Positions 37,201 to 45,852 of a DNA stretch of 64,000 bases are shown here, piece by piece. Positions within the stretch are counted from its first letter, which is position 1; each line of letters starts with the position of its first letter. Position numbers and translations under genes: made by a program. The notes beneath the pieces are model-generated. The model ran no database searches. It worked only from the letters and a program-made list of their open reading frames with translations, and was not told the origin of the DNA. Origin of the DNA: Paenibacillus tyrphae (GTDB taxonomy: Bacteria; Bacillota; Bacilli; Paenibacillales; NBRC-103111). Location: contig NZ_BSDJ01000002.1 of the NCBI RefSeq assembly GCF_027925525.1, positions 1-64,000 of the forward strand. The letters run 5' to 3'.

Positions 37201-40200
37201 CTTGCCTCGGGAATCCCGCAAAGCCGGCCATTCCTTATTTTCGTTCACAATATAGAAAGGACTGTTCTCCAATCGAATGTACGGGTTTAACTTGTCAAAA
37301 TGCACCGTCTTAACCAGCGTTTTATGCTGCAATTGCAGCAAAACCTTGATTACGCCGGCGATGCCCGCCGCAAGCTCCAGATGGCCGATATTCGTCTTAA
37401 TGGAGCCAAGCCCGCATACAGCGCCCGGTGGGGAATCCGGCAGCTGCCTCAGTTCCGCAAAGGCGGTCTTCAGCCCGTTAATTTCAATCGGATCGCCAAG
37501 CGGCGTGCCCGTGCCGTGCGCCTCGATATAAGTGACGGTTGCGGGATCAATCTCCACCTTCGCATACACGGATTTAATCAAATCGGCCTGCGCTCTCGGA
37601 TTGGGGGCCGTCAGCGAGGTTGCTCTTCCGCCGTGGTTCTCGCCCGTACTTCGCACAAGGCCGTAAATATGATCGCCGTCACGCTCTGCATCCCGAAGTT
37701 TTTTCAGGAAAATCATCCCGACACCTTCGCCGCGGACGTACCCGTCGACCCGATCCGAAAACGTCTTGCAGCGGCCGTCCTCGCTCAGCATGCCGGCTTT
37801 GTTGAAGCTAATATGATAGCTCGGATCCAGGATGGTGTTCACCCCGCCGACGACCGCGGTGTCGCAGTCGCCGCCACGAATCGCCAGAACCGCTCTGTGC
37901 AGCGCCACCAACGAGCTGGAGCAAGCTGTCTCGATCGGTTCGCTCGGTCCGTTCACATTGAGAAAATAGCTCATCCGGTTCGGGCCAACCGAGGACACGT
38001 GACCCGTGGACGAGTATCCTTCGATGACGTTGTTCGTGGCCGATAACAGGCCGTTGTAACCGCTGCTTGCCGTTCCGACGAACAGGCCCATCCTGCTGCC
38101 GGACAAGCATTGCGGGGAATACCCGGCATCTTCGATCGCCTTCCAGACATACATCATCAGCAAACGCTGCTGGGGGTCCATCAGGTCGGCTTCGCGCGGC
38201 GATATGCCGAAAAACATCGGATCGAAGTCGGCAACCCCATCCATAAATCCGCCCCATTTAATGTTGGTTTTGTTCGCCTCCTGCTCCGGGTCCCCGTAAT
38301 ACGCACGCCAATCCCAACGGTCCGGTGGAATTTCCGAAATGCAATCTTTCCCTTCCTTCAAATTCGTCCATAGCTCGTTGACATTGTCCGCCATCGGAAA
38401 TTTGCCGCTCATTCCGATAATGGCAATTGGCTCGACGGCAGCCCGCTCTTGTTCGCGTGCCGCATCATTAGGGGTAGCGCGAAAACGAGCTCGGCCGACC
38501 ATAACGTCCTGCTGCCGGAAGGATCGGCGATCGGAATCGGCAATGAAGGCCCCTTTTGTTTCCTCCGCCTTGTCATGCGTCAAAGCATGCTGCCCGGCAG
38601 CGGACATGGTAAATACGCGACTTAGCTGCTGTTCATGCGAAGCCGCCAAATAGTCCGCAAGCGCCCGGATCGTGGAATGCTCGAAGAAGACGGTAGGCGT
38701 GAGCTCGAGCTTATACTGCTCATTCAGTCTGTTCGCGAATTCGGTAAACGAGATGGAATCGAAGCCGTATTCGCCGAACTCGACATCCGGATACAGATCG
38801 CTTCTGTTCACCTTCAGCATCCGGGATACGATTTGTATTAGAGCTTCCTGCAAGTTGACGGACAGCGGACTGACAACAATTCCGGCAGCGTCAATTCGCT
38901 GCGTATTTTTGCCGGCGTTTGCGTCTGCCATCTCTCGCGCCGCAACCGCCGGAATCGGCCCGCTGGGCATCAATTTGGACGTCAGGCGGGCCATTTGCCC
39001 GTGGAATACGACTGCCTGGCTGCTCCCGCTAGCGACAGCCTGACGGAATGAACGCATCCCCTCGTCCGACTCCATCGGCATCATGCCGAGCTGCCTCCGC
39101 ATCATCTTCTCCGCCGGACCACTCACCTTCATGCCGCCGTCCTTCCAGAGCGGCCAATTTAGCGCCACCGTATAGCCGCTGCGCTCGCGGGCGGCCACCT
39201 GTTCATTGCGATGCCGTGCGAACTCGTCCATAAAAGCATTTGCCGCCGCATAATCGCCCTGACCCGGATTTCCCAGCACGCCTGCCAACGAAGAGAATAA
39301 AAGGAAAAAATCAAGCTTCATCGCTGCGCTTGCTTCGTCCAGCAGCATCGTTCCGTCTACTTTCGGAGCAAAAACCTCCTGCATCTCTTCCGCCGACTTT
39401 GAAAGAAGCATGCGGTCGTTGACAATTCCTGCGCTATGAATGATTCCGTTCAGACCGCCAAAGTCGGCCTGAATTTCCTGCATCAGCAAGCTAACGGCTT
39501 GCCGATCGGAGATGTCCGCTGCGCGGTAATGAATCCGGTTTCCGCCGATCTCCAGCGACCTCAGTTTTGCCTGCTGCTCCGCACCCAACGGCGAGCGGCC
39601 GTTTAAAATAATCGTGGCGCCCTTCACTTGATGCGCGATTTCCCGGGCGAAAATAAATCCCAGTCCGCCGAGTCCGCCGCTAATGAAATAGGTCCCCTTA
39701 TCTCTCCAGGGGACGGCTGCCGGTGCTGCGGAGACCTCCGTCTCCTTCCATGCGCGCACATACCGCTTCCCGTTCGCATAGCGGATCAGACGCTCCGGCG
39801 CACCGTTCCTGTTCTCCGTCAGCTTGGCGATTAGCGCGGAAGCCCCTTCATCGACGTCCGTTTCAATGACTTGCCCGTTCAGCCTTGGGTGTTCCAGTCT
39901 CGCTGTTTGCAGTAGCCCCGACAGTCCCGCCAAGAGCCGGTCCCGCCCGTGATTCGGGACGACGACCTGGATCAGCACCCGTTCTTTCGAGCCGCTGCGG
40001 ATTGCGTGTTGAATAGCTTCAAGCAGTTGAACCGAGGCGTCAAGAAATCGCCGGGCGATAAGATTCGGCTCTGACCCGGCCGCAGCGCCATTAAGCGAAT
40101 CCGCCCGCAGCGCCGTACAATCGGCATCGCGGATGTCCGCACGAATCCGGTCGGCCCAACGCGCGAAAGGATCGGACAATAACACGAAATGCCGGTCGTA

Positions 40201-43200
40201 GATTTGTTCTACAGCTTCCTTATCCGCCTCTTTCTCGCGCCACCCAGGCACCAGCACGATCGACTGCCCGACCTCCCCGCCGTCCTGAAGGGTGCGCCGC
40301 TCCAGTGCCCGCGGTGTAAAGCCCGTCATGCGCATACAAACGTTCCCGTCGTCGTCACACAAGTCGATATCGAGTTTATCCACCTTATCGGAAGCCGAGC
40401 GGCCCTCGCTGTACCGGGCGATAGCCCACATCCTCGCCGTGCAGGGGCGATACGCTTGCAGATTTTGCAGAGCAAACGGCAGTACAGGCTTGCGGGCTTC
40501 CGCTTGATCAACAGCCGTACCGACCAAATATCCGATCGCCGCTTGCAGAGCGGCATCCATCATGCTCGGATGAAGGACATACTTCCCTTCCGCTATGGAG
40601 ATGCAGGGAGGCAGCGACAGCTTGGCCAGCACGATCTCTCTTCCCAAAAGCACGGTCTCGATCCCGCGCAGACTGTCGCCGATGGCAATCCCCGCCTCTC
40701 TCGTGACGTCGTAGAAAGCTTCCGCCGTCACTTGGCTCGGGCTGCACTCTGCCCGCAGCGCAGGAAGGTCCTCCTGTGGCGCTTCATTTCGCTCGCATAG
40801 GACCGCAACGCCTTGACTGTAGATCAGACGCTGCCCCTCGTCATCCGTTTCCCGGTAGATCTCAAAGGCTAAATCGCCGTTATCTGTAGGATATACGCCG
40901 ATATGGACCGGCACATCGGTTTCGCTTACGCCGAGCGGAGTTGTCCACACGACATTTTTCAGTTGAATCATGTGAGCCTCGTCCACACCGCCCGCCGCGT
41001 GTTCAACAGCTGCCCGCGCCCACTCCAAATGCGCTACGCCCGGCAGCACTTTTTCCCCTTGTACAATATGGTCGGCCAGAAAAAACTCTTCTCCGGTAAA
41101 AAACGAGCTGTAACGCTGCTCGGATAAATCCGATGTATTGACATGCAACAATGGGTGAAGGCGGACGTTCTGGTCCGCTTCCCTCTCGGCCCGCACATCA
41201 ATGCCGCTGTCCGCGCTCGGCGGAACCCAGTAGCTGTCCCTTGCGAACGGATAGGTCGGCAGCGAAATTCGCCGGTACGCTCCTGCGGGGAACAATTCTT
41301 CAAAACGCAATTCATACCCTTGTATGAATAATTCCGCCACAGCAGACAAGTTCTCCAAGTAATCGACTGCGTTGCCCGCTTGGCTGCATTTTCGGATGCA
41401 CTCGTCGGCATAACGCTTCAGCGCAGTCTGTTCTCGAAGCTCGTTGCGGTTCACGGCAGACGTATACAGCTGCGGCGCCTTCCCTTTCTCCAGCCAGCTG
41501 TTCAAACGCGCCGCCAACTCTTCCCGGCTGCGTACGATACAGGCCAAGCGGTGGCCTAGATGCTGCCGGCCCGTTAACAGCGTGTAGCTCATATCTCCGC
41601 AATCCGCGGGCTGCCGGCCGCAATGCTCAGCGAGCAAAACCGCCTGCTGGCGCAGCTGGTGTTCTGTCCGCGCAGACAATGCGATCAGATAGCCCGGTCG
41701 TGGATCGCGTTTGCGCCTGCCCGGCTGAGGCGCTTCTTCAATGACCATATGCACATTGGTCCCGCTAAAGCCGAAAGAGCTGATCGCAGCGAGGCGAAGC
41801 TTCCCCTCTTCCGCTTCCCAGTCTTTTGTTGTCGTGTTCACGTAAAACGGACTTCCTTCAAACGCAATGTTTGGATTTCCGTTCTGCATGTGCAGCGATG
41901 CCGGAATGCGCTTGTTTTTCAAAGAAAGCAATATTTTGATCAAACCGGCAATGCCGGCCGCCGTGGCCAAATGCCCGAGATTCGTTTTGATGGAGCCGAT
42001 CGCGCAGTAGGACGACTTGCCGGTATAACATGAGAAGGCGCTAGTCAAAGCCTGAAATTCAATCGGATCGCCCAGTTTGGTGCCTGTGCCGTGCGCTTCC
42101 ACCATTTGAATGTCCGCCGGATCGATCCGGAACGTGTCATACACTTCCTGTTCCAGGCGAGTTTGCGACTTGGCGCTCGGTGCGGTAATGCCGTTCGTCG
42201 CGCCGTCCTGATTCATGCCTGTGCCGCGGATAACCCCATAGATCTGATCCCCGTCGGCCAAAGCATCCTTCAGGCGTTTCAATACGACCGCCCCCGCCCC
42301 TTCACCGGGCACGAACCCATCCGCGCGGTCATCGAACGTGTGACAGCGGCCATGGAGCGACAGCATGCCCGCCCGGTTCGAGTCGATGTAGAACTGTGGC
42401 GTAGATTGAATAAACACGCCTCCCGCCAGTGCCATGTCGATCTCGTTAGACCACAGCGCCTGACAAGCCAGATGAACGGCAGCCAACGAGCTGGAGCAGG
42501 CGGTATCCACTGCAATGGCCGGACCGTGAAGATCCAAATAATAAGCAATCCGTGCGGGGATGATCGACCCCGCCTTGCCCCAAAACGATTGCGGCGGCGG
42601 ATTGTCGCCTGGAATGTGCCGATAGTCCGTTCCCGTACAACCTACGTAAACGCCGCAGCGCCGTCCCTGCATGCCGGCTCCCGCATACCCGGCATCTTCG
42701 AGCGCCTTCCACGATTCCTCAAGAAAAATTCTTTGCTGCGGGTCCATATAACTCGCTTCCTGACCCGAAATATTGAAAAAGAGCGGATCGAATGTGCTGA
42801 TATCCTCCAAAAAGCTGCCGTAATTGCAGTAACCTGAACCGTCGGGAAAATATTTGGAAAGATCCCACCGCGACACTTCCTGAATCAAATCCGCGCCTTT
42901 TTCCAAGTGCTCCCATAATTCATTGACATGGCCCGAGCGCGCGAAGCGGCCGCTCATCCCGACGATGGCCACCGGCTCCTTCGTGTTCATGTGTGCCGGC
43001 CGGCTGCCGTGGAATGCGGCTAATGCCGCCGATGCGGATGGCGCTGATGCCGCCAATGCCGTTGCGGACGGGAAGCGGAGCGGCTCCGGAATCGTGACTG
43101 CGATTTTTCCTATATGCTCTCTGCGTTCCATGAAGCGATAAGCCTCGTTCAGTTGGTCAAACGAAAACACCTTCCCAACGTGCGGCCGTATAACGCCTTC

Positions 43201-45813
43201 TTCAACGAGCCGGAGCATTTCATTCCGGTACGATCGAAGCAGTTCCGGATCTTCGAACCCCAGCTTTCTTAAATCGATACTGTAAAACGACTGGTTGTGG
43301 TTCAGCCCGGATAAATCGACCGTTTTGGCGTTTTTCAAAGCCGTCATCGCAATTTCGATATATCTGCCACCTCGAGCCAAACAGTTCAATCCTTTTTGCA
43401 GCGCCTCTCCGGCCAGCGTATTCAGAATGACGTCAATGCCCTCTCCTTCCGTCAGCCGTTTGATTTCCTGTTCAAAATCACTCTCCACGTAGTTGATGGC
43501 ATAGTCTACCCCCATCTGCCGCAAATGCTCGAGTTTGGCCTGCTTACCCGCCGTTGCATAGATGACCGCACCGTAATGCTTGGCCAATTGCACCGCAATG
43601 AGACCGACACCGCCTGCAGCGGTTTGAATGAGCACGCGCTCGCCTTTTTTCACTCCCGCCCTGCGGAACGCGGCGATGGCGGTCATCGCCACCACAGGCA
43701 AAGAACAAGCTTCCTCGAAAGACAGTCCTTGCGGCTTCGGAAATACTTGAGACTCATGACATGTTATGGCAGACGCATGCCCGCCCATATGCTCTCCGGC
43801 ATAAAAGATCACTTCATCGCCGCAGCGGACGGAGGTCACGGCCGTTCCCGTCTCAACGACGATTCCCCCGGCCTCGAATCCTGGTGTAAACGGATAGGGC
43901 GGCATCGTTGGGTATAGTCCCTTCACGCATAATAAATCGCCAAAATTTAAAGAAAATGCGCGAACGGCGATGCGCACCTCGTCTTCGTGAAGCGTCGGTG
44001 CCTCGGCCTGACGGATCTGCACATCGCAATCCGCTGACGGCCCCTCGATGACCGCTCTGTGAAACATGCGGGCTTCATGCCGCCCCGGTGCCGTGGCTAC
44101 CGCGCTTCGGAGAGCGTCGCGCCGCTCTGGCGCAGCCGAAGCAATCCGCTCCCTTTCACGGGGGGCAGCGGTAACGGAATGCCTCTCCCCGGAGGACGTT
44201 GTTTCGAGCGCCCCGCCAGACACCCCCGCCGCTTGCTCTGTACGGGAGGCCTCCGCCTTAACGCTGTACAGCAGCGTCTTAATCGCAGAATGATGCTCCC
44301 GTATAATATGCCGCACCAGTTGATCCACATTGTTATAATCGAACACAACTGTCGTTTGCAGCGTCAGTCCGCATTTCTTATTGATAAGATTCACCAAGTG
44401 AACGGCGATAATCGAATCTATGCCGTATTCGGAAAAGCTGCGGTCATTTTGGATGCGGCCTTCGTCGATTTTCAGATCGCCGGCGATGCTCTCGCGGATG
44501 GCCGATCTTACGTGTTCCTCGATCATTTGGTCGGTCACCGCTATTGGAACCGGCGCTATGCCGCTTGTCTGCACCTCATCATCTGCCGCCGTTCGATCGG
44601 AGGCCGCTTCAGGCTCCACATGGGCATCTGAAGAAAGCGACTTGTTCACATCTGCATATTTCCGCTGCGGCGCTGCAGGAGACGATGCTTCCACCGACTT
44701 GCTGCCGGAAGTAACGGACTGGATGACGACCCCGTCGCTTCTGGCGGCAATAATCTGTTGTTTGTAATGGGCAGCCTCAATAGCCGGATAAGCGATGGAA
44801 TGAAACCCTTCCCGCTGCAGCGCTTTCCTCCACGATTCCGCAGACAGCGCCGGGGAGCCGGGTACGCGCAGCCTCTTGTCTTCATACTGCCACCAGCCTT
44901 CCAGCAACCCGAAAGTCAAATGGTTGATGACCGTTTTGTCTGTAATCTCATTCAACAGCAGCAGCCCGTTCTTCTTCATGACCGTTTTGACGATGCGCAG
45001 TGCATGTCTGATATCCCGCGTCGAATGCAGCACATTGCTGGCGATGACCAAATCGTATGCGCCTGCTTCAAGTCCCTGTTCTGTGAAGGGAAAGCTCAAA
45101 TCTGCTATTTTGTACCCTAAATAAGGGACCCGGGGACCGTATGTCTGTTCCGCGTGCATGAGAAACGCCTTGGAAATGTCGGTATAGCAATATTCCCGGA
45201 CGAACTGCTGCAAAGGCTGCAAATATTGAAATACGACTTCGCTTGTGCCGCCCGTGCCGGCCCCGATTTCCAGAATCCGCATTTCCCTTGCGCTCTGCGC
45301 CTGGTTGTGCACGTAATTCGCCGCTTCTTTCGCCAGCGTCTCGTTAAAATAATCCGCGATCGCGTTATGCTTATAGACACCTTCGACCAGCTCCATGGAC
45401 GACTCAGGGAACATCGTTTCCGTCGCCAGCCTGTTTCCGCCAAGAATATCCGGCAAATGGCGCACCATTTTGTCCGCCAGCCGCACATGCGCTTTGAGAT
45501 CACGATGGGCCAGCCATTCCGGCAGCTTGCTATCCCATTCCTTCCACGCCTCTTGGATGAAGGAAGACGCTGTCTCCGCATCGGCATTTGCATCGTTCAC
45601 AGGCAGCGAATGCCGATGGTCGCGCAGGATGTTCAAACTTTCGTGCAACCACTTGGAATAAAACGCTTTTGTTCCGCTGTTCAGCGCAAAATGCGGTGCA
45701 AAGCATCCTAACCGATGCAACTGGGCCCACATCAATTTCACGAGCAGCCGGTTTATACTGTCCAGCTGCTCCAGTTGCTCTTGAACCGAATCCAGGCGCC
45801 GGGTGTTTTCCAT
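28300..45813 (-). CDS. Trans-AT PKS protein C: MT-ACP-ER, KS3-DH-KR-ACP, KS4-DH-KR-MT-ACP, KS5-DH-KR
   Basis: A 5837-aa protein; start at 45813 has AAAAGGAG upstream. Domains: C-methyltransferase ~1-370 (ILEIGAGTGG); ACP ~430-505 (Ser467); MDR-type enoyl reductase ~580-907 (TAAGGVGLIA); KS3 ~935-1365 (Cys1106); DH ~1550-1830 (His1582); KR ~1860-2270; ACP ~2315-2390 (Ser2353); KS4 ~2460-2890 (Cys2631); DH ~3085-3360 (His3116); KR ~3430-3850; MT ~3880-4240 (ILEAGAGTGG); ACP ~4275-4350 (Ser4314); KS5 ~4415-4850 (Cys4590); DH ~5045-5325 (His5078); KR ~5370-5790; C-terminal docking helices. The N-terminal MT-ACP-ER completes module 2, begun by protein B, giving a saturated alpha-methyl unit. Module 3 gives an olefin, module 4 an alpha-methyl olefin, and module 5 (olefin) finds its ACP at the start of protein D. 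All catalytic residues I can check are present. Confidence 0.95.
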   Translation of the reverse strand: MENTRRLDSVQEQLEQLDSINRLLVKLMWAQLHRLGCFAPHFALNSGTKAFYSKWLHESLNILRDHRHSLPVNDANADAETASSFIQEAWKEWDSKLPEWLAHRDLKAHVRLADKMVRHLPDILGGNRLATETMFPESSMELVEGVYKHNAIADYFNETLAKEAANYVHNQAQSAREMRILEIGAGTGGTSEVVFQYLQPLQQFVREYCYTDISKAFLMHAEQTYGPRVPYLGYKIADLSFPFTEQGLEAGAYDLVIASNVLHSTRDIRHALRIVKTVMKKNGLLLLNEITDKTVINHLTFGLLEGWWQYEDKRLRVPGSPALSAESWRKALQREGFHSIAYPAIEAAHYKQQIIAARSDGVVIQSVTSGSKSVEASSPAAPQRKYADVNKSLSSDAHVEPEAASDRTAADDEVQTSGIAPVPIAVTDQMIEEHVRSAIRESIAGDLKIDEGRIQNDRSFSEYGIDSIIAVHLVNLINKKCGLTLQTTVVFDYNNVDQLVRHIIREHHSAIKTLLYSVKAEASRTEQAAGVSGGALETTSSGERHSVTAAPRERERIASAAPERRDALRSAVATAPGRHEARMFHRAVIEGPSADCDVQIRQAEAPTLHEDEVRIAVRAFSLNFGDLLCVKGLYPTMPPYPFTPGFEAGGIVVETGTAVTSVRCGDEVIFYAGEHMGGHASAITCHESQVFPKPQGLSFEEACSLPVVAMTAIAAFRRAGVKKGERVLIQTAAGGVGLIAVQLAKHYGAVIYATAGKQAKLEHLRQMGVDYAINYVESDFEQEIKRLTEGEGIDVILNTLAGEALQKGLNCLARGGRYIEIAMTALKNAKTVDLSGLNHNQSFYSIDLRKLGFEDPELLRSYRNEMLRLVEEGVIRPHVGKVFSFDQLNEAYRFMERREHIGKIAVTIPEPLRFPSATALAASAPSASAALAAFHGSRPAHMNTKEPVAIVGMSGRFARSGHVNELWEHLEKGADLIQEVSRWDLSKYFPDGSGYCNYGSFLEDISTFDPLFFNISGQEASYMDPQQRIFLEESWKALEDAGYAGAGMQGRRCGVYVGCTGTDYRHIPGDNPPPQSFWGKAGSIIPARIAYYLDLHGPAIAVDTACSSSLAAVHLACQALWSNEIDMALAGGVFIQSTPQFYIDSNRAGMLSLHGRCHTFDDRADGFVPGEGAGAVVLKRLKDALADGDQIYGVIRGTGMNQDGATNGITAPSAKSQTRLEQEVYDTFRIDPADIQMVEAHGTGTKLGDPIEFQALTSAFSCYTGKSSYCAIGSIKTNLGHLATAAGIAGLIKILLSLKNKRIPASLHMQNGNPNIAFEGSPFYVNTTTKDWEAEEGKLRLAAISSFGFSGTNVHMVIEEAPQPGRRKRDPRPGYLIALSARTEHQLRQQAVLLAEHCGRQPADCGDMSYTLLTGRQHLGHRLACIVRSREELAARLNSWLEKGKAPQLYTSAVNRNELREQTALKRYADECIRKCSQAGNAVDYLENLSAVAELFIQGYELRFEELFPAGAYRRISLPTYPFARDSYWVPPSADSGIDVRAEREADQNVRLHPLLHVNTSDLSEQRYSSFFTGEEFFLADHIVQGEKVLPGVAHLEWARAAVEHAAGGVDEAHMIQLKNVVWTTPLGVSETDVPVHIGVYPTDNGDLAFEIYRETDDEGQRLIYSQGVAVLCERNEAPQEDLPALRAECSPSQVTAEAFYDVTREAGIAIGDSLRGIETVLLGREIVLAKLSLPPCISIAEGKYVLHPSMMDAALQAAIGYLVGTAVDQAEARKPVLPFALQNLQAYRPCTARMWAIARYSEGRSASDKVDKLDIDLCDDDGNVCMRMTGFTPRALERRTLQDGGEVGQSIVLVPGWREKEADKEAVEQIYDRHFVLLSDPFARWADRIRADIRDADCTALRADSLNGAAAGSEPNLIARRFLDASVQLLEAIQHAIRSGSKERVLIQVVVPNHGRDRLLAGLSGLLQTARLEHPRLNGQVIETDVDEGASALIAKLTENRNGAPERLIRYANGKRYVRAWKETEVSAAPAAVPWRDKGTYFISGGLGGLGFIFAREIAHQVKGATIILNGRSPLGAEQQAKLRSLEIGGNRIHYRAADISDRQAVSLLMQEIQADFGGLNGIIHSAGIVNDRMLLSKSAEEMQEVFAPKVDGTMLLDEASAAMKLDFFLLFSSLAGVLGNPGQGDYAAANAFMDEFARHRNEQVAARERSGYTVALNWPLWKDGGMKVSGPAEKMMRRQLGMMPMESDEGMRSFRQAVASGSSQAVVFHGQMARLTSKLMPSGPIPAVAAREMADANAGKNTQRIDAAGIVVSPLSVNLQEALIQIVSRMLKVNRSDLYPDVEFGEYGFDSISFTEFANRLNEQYKLELTPTVFFEHSTIRALADYLAASHEQQLSRVFTMSAAGQHALTHDKAEETKGAFIADSDRRSFRQQDVMVGRARFRATPNDAAREQERAAVEPIAIIGMSGKFPMADNVNELWTNLKEGKDCISEIPPDRWDWRAYYGDPEQEANKTNIKWGGFMDGVADFDPMFFGISPREADLMDPQQRLLMMYVWKAIEDAGYSPQCLSGSRMGLFVGTASSGYNGLLSATNNVIEGYSSTGHVSSVGPNRMSYFLNVNGPSEPIETACSSSLVALHRAVLAIRGGDCDTAVVGGVNTILDPSYHISFNKAGMLSEDGRCKTFSDRVDGYVRGEGVGMIFLKKLRDAERDGDHIYGLVRSTGENHGGRATSLTAPNPRAQADLIKSVYAKVEIDPATVTYIEAHGTGTPLGDPIEINGLKTAFAELRQLPDSPPGAVCGLGSIKTNIGHLELAAGIAGVIKVLLQLQHKTLVKTVHFDKLNPYIRLENSPFYIVNENKEWPALRDSRGKELPRRAGISSFGFGGVNAHVLIEEYIPSSASETEWSASPDGPALIVLSAKTEQRLLEQARQLLDDLQKRKYPDDRLGSIAYTLQVGRLEMEERLGLIAASIHELKEKLRGYIEQKLDMGGIYRGQVKRNKEALSALAQDEDVQEAVQRWIRKKKFAKLLELWVKGLHVDWSGLYEGRKPQRMSLPTYPFAKERYWAPQARWSAAAGPLPPQTAFLHPLLHRNTSTLSGQRFTSTFGGSEFFLVDHVVRGRKMLPGVAYLEMARAAVEQAAESGMREHVTVRLRDVVWASPVTVHEEREQGNVQVHLGLYPEESGELRYEIYGSEGLEGDHAVLYNQGTAVLQERRGGGAIDITALLAACNLNTLGAEQCYRILAEAELNYGQGYRGIENVHVGNNQALAQIALPIAVSSTANEYVLHPSLLDSAVQACIGLQAFGGEAVAPFALDEMEIYGSCMPRMWAWVRRSNATMPGSSVEKLDIDLCDEQGRLCLQMKGLAVLRTDEGSHDDGRSVRTVHGQTRGKDSQTKADTGLFSPQETGALLQYPVWDAVPFERSALAPAPHDKTVFVGGTEEQLLAIRQLYPDVQSIRTDGVIDTEELTTLLDRYGPIDHLIWAAPSAWDCALIGEQTLEQQQHGLNQLFRVIKSLTRLGYDTRELGMTVITNRTQPIHRSDPIHPVHAGIQGLAGALAKEMPHWSIRHADVEGEADLPVHELFALPADPEGNTWAYRGREWYRQKLITVQQPGLPAKCCKDGGVYVVVGGAGGIGEVWSEYMLRTYNARLIWIGRRALDERIQTKLDRMATIGLPPLYLSADASDYKSLKQAYDVIKRTYPAINGVIHSAVGVMDESLTHMTEERFRAGLSAKIDVSIRIAQVFANEPLDFMMYFSSMSSFSKPLGQSGYAAGCTFADAFAHETGRVLPFPVKVINWGYWGDIGIAGMVPAAFKQRLIRSGIGFIEPDEAMQALEILLGSSVNRMAFIRTTMPNAMAGVCRDDVLLAVPCVQEVPAENLWQRMPAPASFVQQLKLEESRFSQELDSMLLAIMGGQLQASGLLTDSAQLLGNYGCWLDESKSVLARHRWTDRPSPSLDAVWSEWEERKQAWMQERNLKAQVQLADAMLRHLPDILTGKIPATDIMFPDSSMQLVEDVYKHNAVADYFNGILADTAAAYVEERLQRNPHAQIRILEAGAGTGGTSAMVLDKLKPYAGHIAEYAYTDLSRSFLLHGEQNYGAENHYMKCRIFDVEKSPAEQSLDIGGYDLVIAANVLHATRSIRRTLRHVKALLKGNGLLLLNELTHSSLFSHLTFGLLEGWWRYEDEQVRIPGSPVLDAEHWRTVLEHAGFGSVLYPAASAASLGQQIIAAKSDGMVRLPVAAAVPGMPDAAESEDAPATGNHRGFSGQNGPEAEKQSLRKRSTLYFRRLVGEVVKIPYEQIDENEPLEAYGIDSILIVQLTNRLRKHFSDVSSTLFFEYRTLAALIGYFLDRHKEELIALLGHGETEPAAAEQAERKQPASSRQRNDPAQRTWRQPLLRTAPQPLPDAGPACAPQPIAVIGMSGRYPQASNLEQFWDNLVQGKDCITEIPEERWPLADFYVPDRKTAVSQGKSYSKWGGFVDGFASFDPLFFHMSPREAMDTDPQERLFLQSVWEALEDAGYSTELFAGQHKGKVGVFAGITKTGFSLYGPGLWQQGSELFPTTSFGSVANRVSYLLNLHGPSMPVDTMCSSSLTAIHEACESLRSGACEAAIVGGVNLYLHPSNYVGLCAKRMLASNGKCKSFAQDADGFVPGEGVGVFILKPLSKAVQDRDPIHAVIRGTGINHGGKTNGYTVPNPAAQAELIRETMDKAGVHARSVSYIEAHGTGTSLGDPIEIAGLTQAFRKETSETGYCAIGSVKSNIGHLESAAGIAGLTKVILQMKHGTIAPSLHARELNSEIRFGQTPFVVQQKAAEWKRPVIEIGGSRQEVPRIAGISSFGAGGANAHVIVEEYTVQHEAGSDSRPIGPEHPAVIVLSARNGDRLLARAKQLLAFIRRQEIEDTQLADVAYTLQVGREVMEDRLAFTASSVEELVRKLEAIVANGAQNFPDDIYTGQVKRLSDALSLFVSEEEMRETVLTALERKMYADLLQMWVKGVPVDWDKMYGDIKPRRIHLPAYPFAGEAYWLPPADVKRPMPATEAVHIYGPLHPLLHRNTSNLAEQRFTSTFTGQEFFLADHIVKGRKVLPGVAYLEMARAAVKQAAAKQPSGQNVLSLRNIVWASPICVTSGETTVHIRLYEDDRNEIRYEIYTGEAAHDGGMDTEVIHGQGRAVLQEEACGPLRLDLSAIQASCTRELNSEECYAAFAKMGLAYGAALQGIEVLYTGQDRVLARLSLPSDAADSLASYVLHPSLLDAALQSSIGLAIGAQSRSLHMVQPMVPYALEQADVLHPCASQMWAYIRYSENCGPQDRVQKLDLDVCDDEGRVCVRLKGFTAKSWRDDLSVEQEAVVHDTLLLVPEWQEQEEEIVPQLLFSSHIVMLCEPWSDSAIHDRISREMDPALCLRLNADNRQRVPGGESIERGFSFAVSQAFGQIQRVLKSRPEGPVLIQLLTAGQGQCELYSALSALLKTAELENPRVIVQIIESEPGEEASPLIRKLTQNKSSAGDTYIRYDRGKRYTETWNELDEPGSPETVWKDGGIYLITGGMGGLGYETAQHIARCANRPTLIVTGRSPLDRTRERQLHQLESMSAKVVYRQSDVSDLEAVKELMRDIRRQFGGLNGIIHSAGIIRDSFMINKPLHDIDQVLAPKVAGTVYLDEASREFELDFFVLFSSLSGIVGNTGQADYAAANAFMDRYAKYRNALAAAGERHGHTLSINWPLWEDGGMQMDERARNKMKQLSGMTPMDRETGMKALDLALALREPQVAVMHGDVGKIRSFMGLTGRADLNAANADTSAQPDRETIWRELVEKVRSGECSLEQFTDPEELEKLLATLIQ

Positions 45814-45852
45814 GCGAAGTCACTCCTTTTGCCGTTGGGTAAAATGTGTCGT

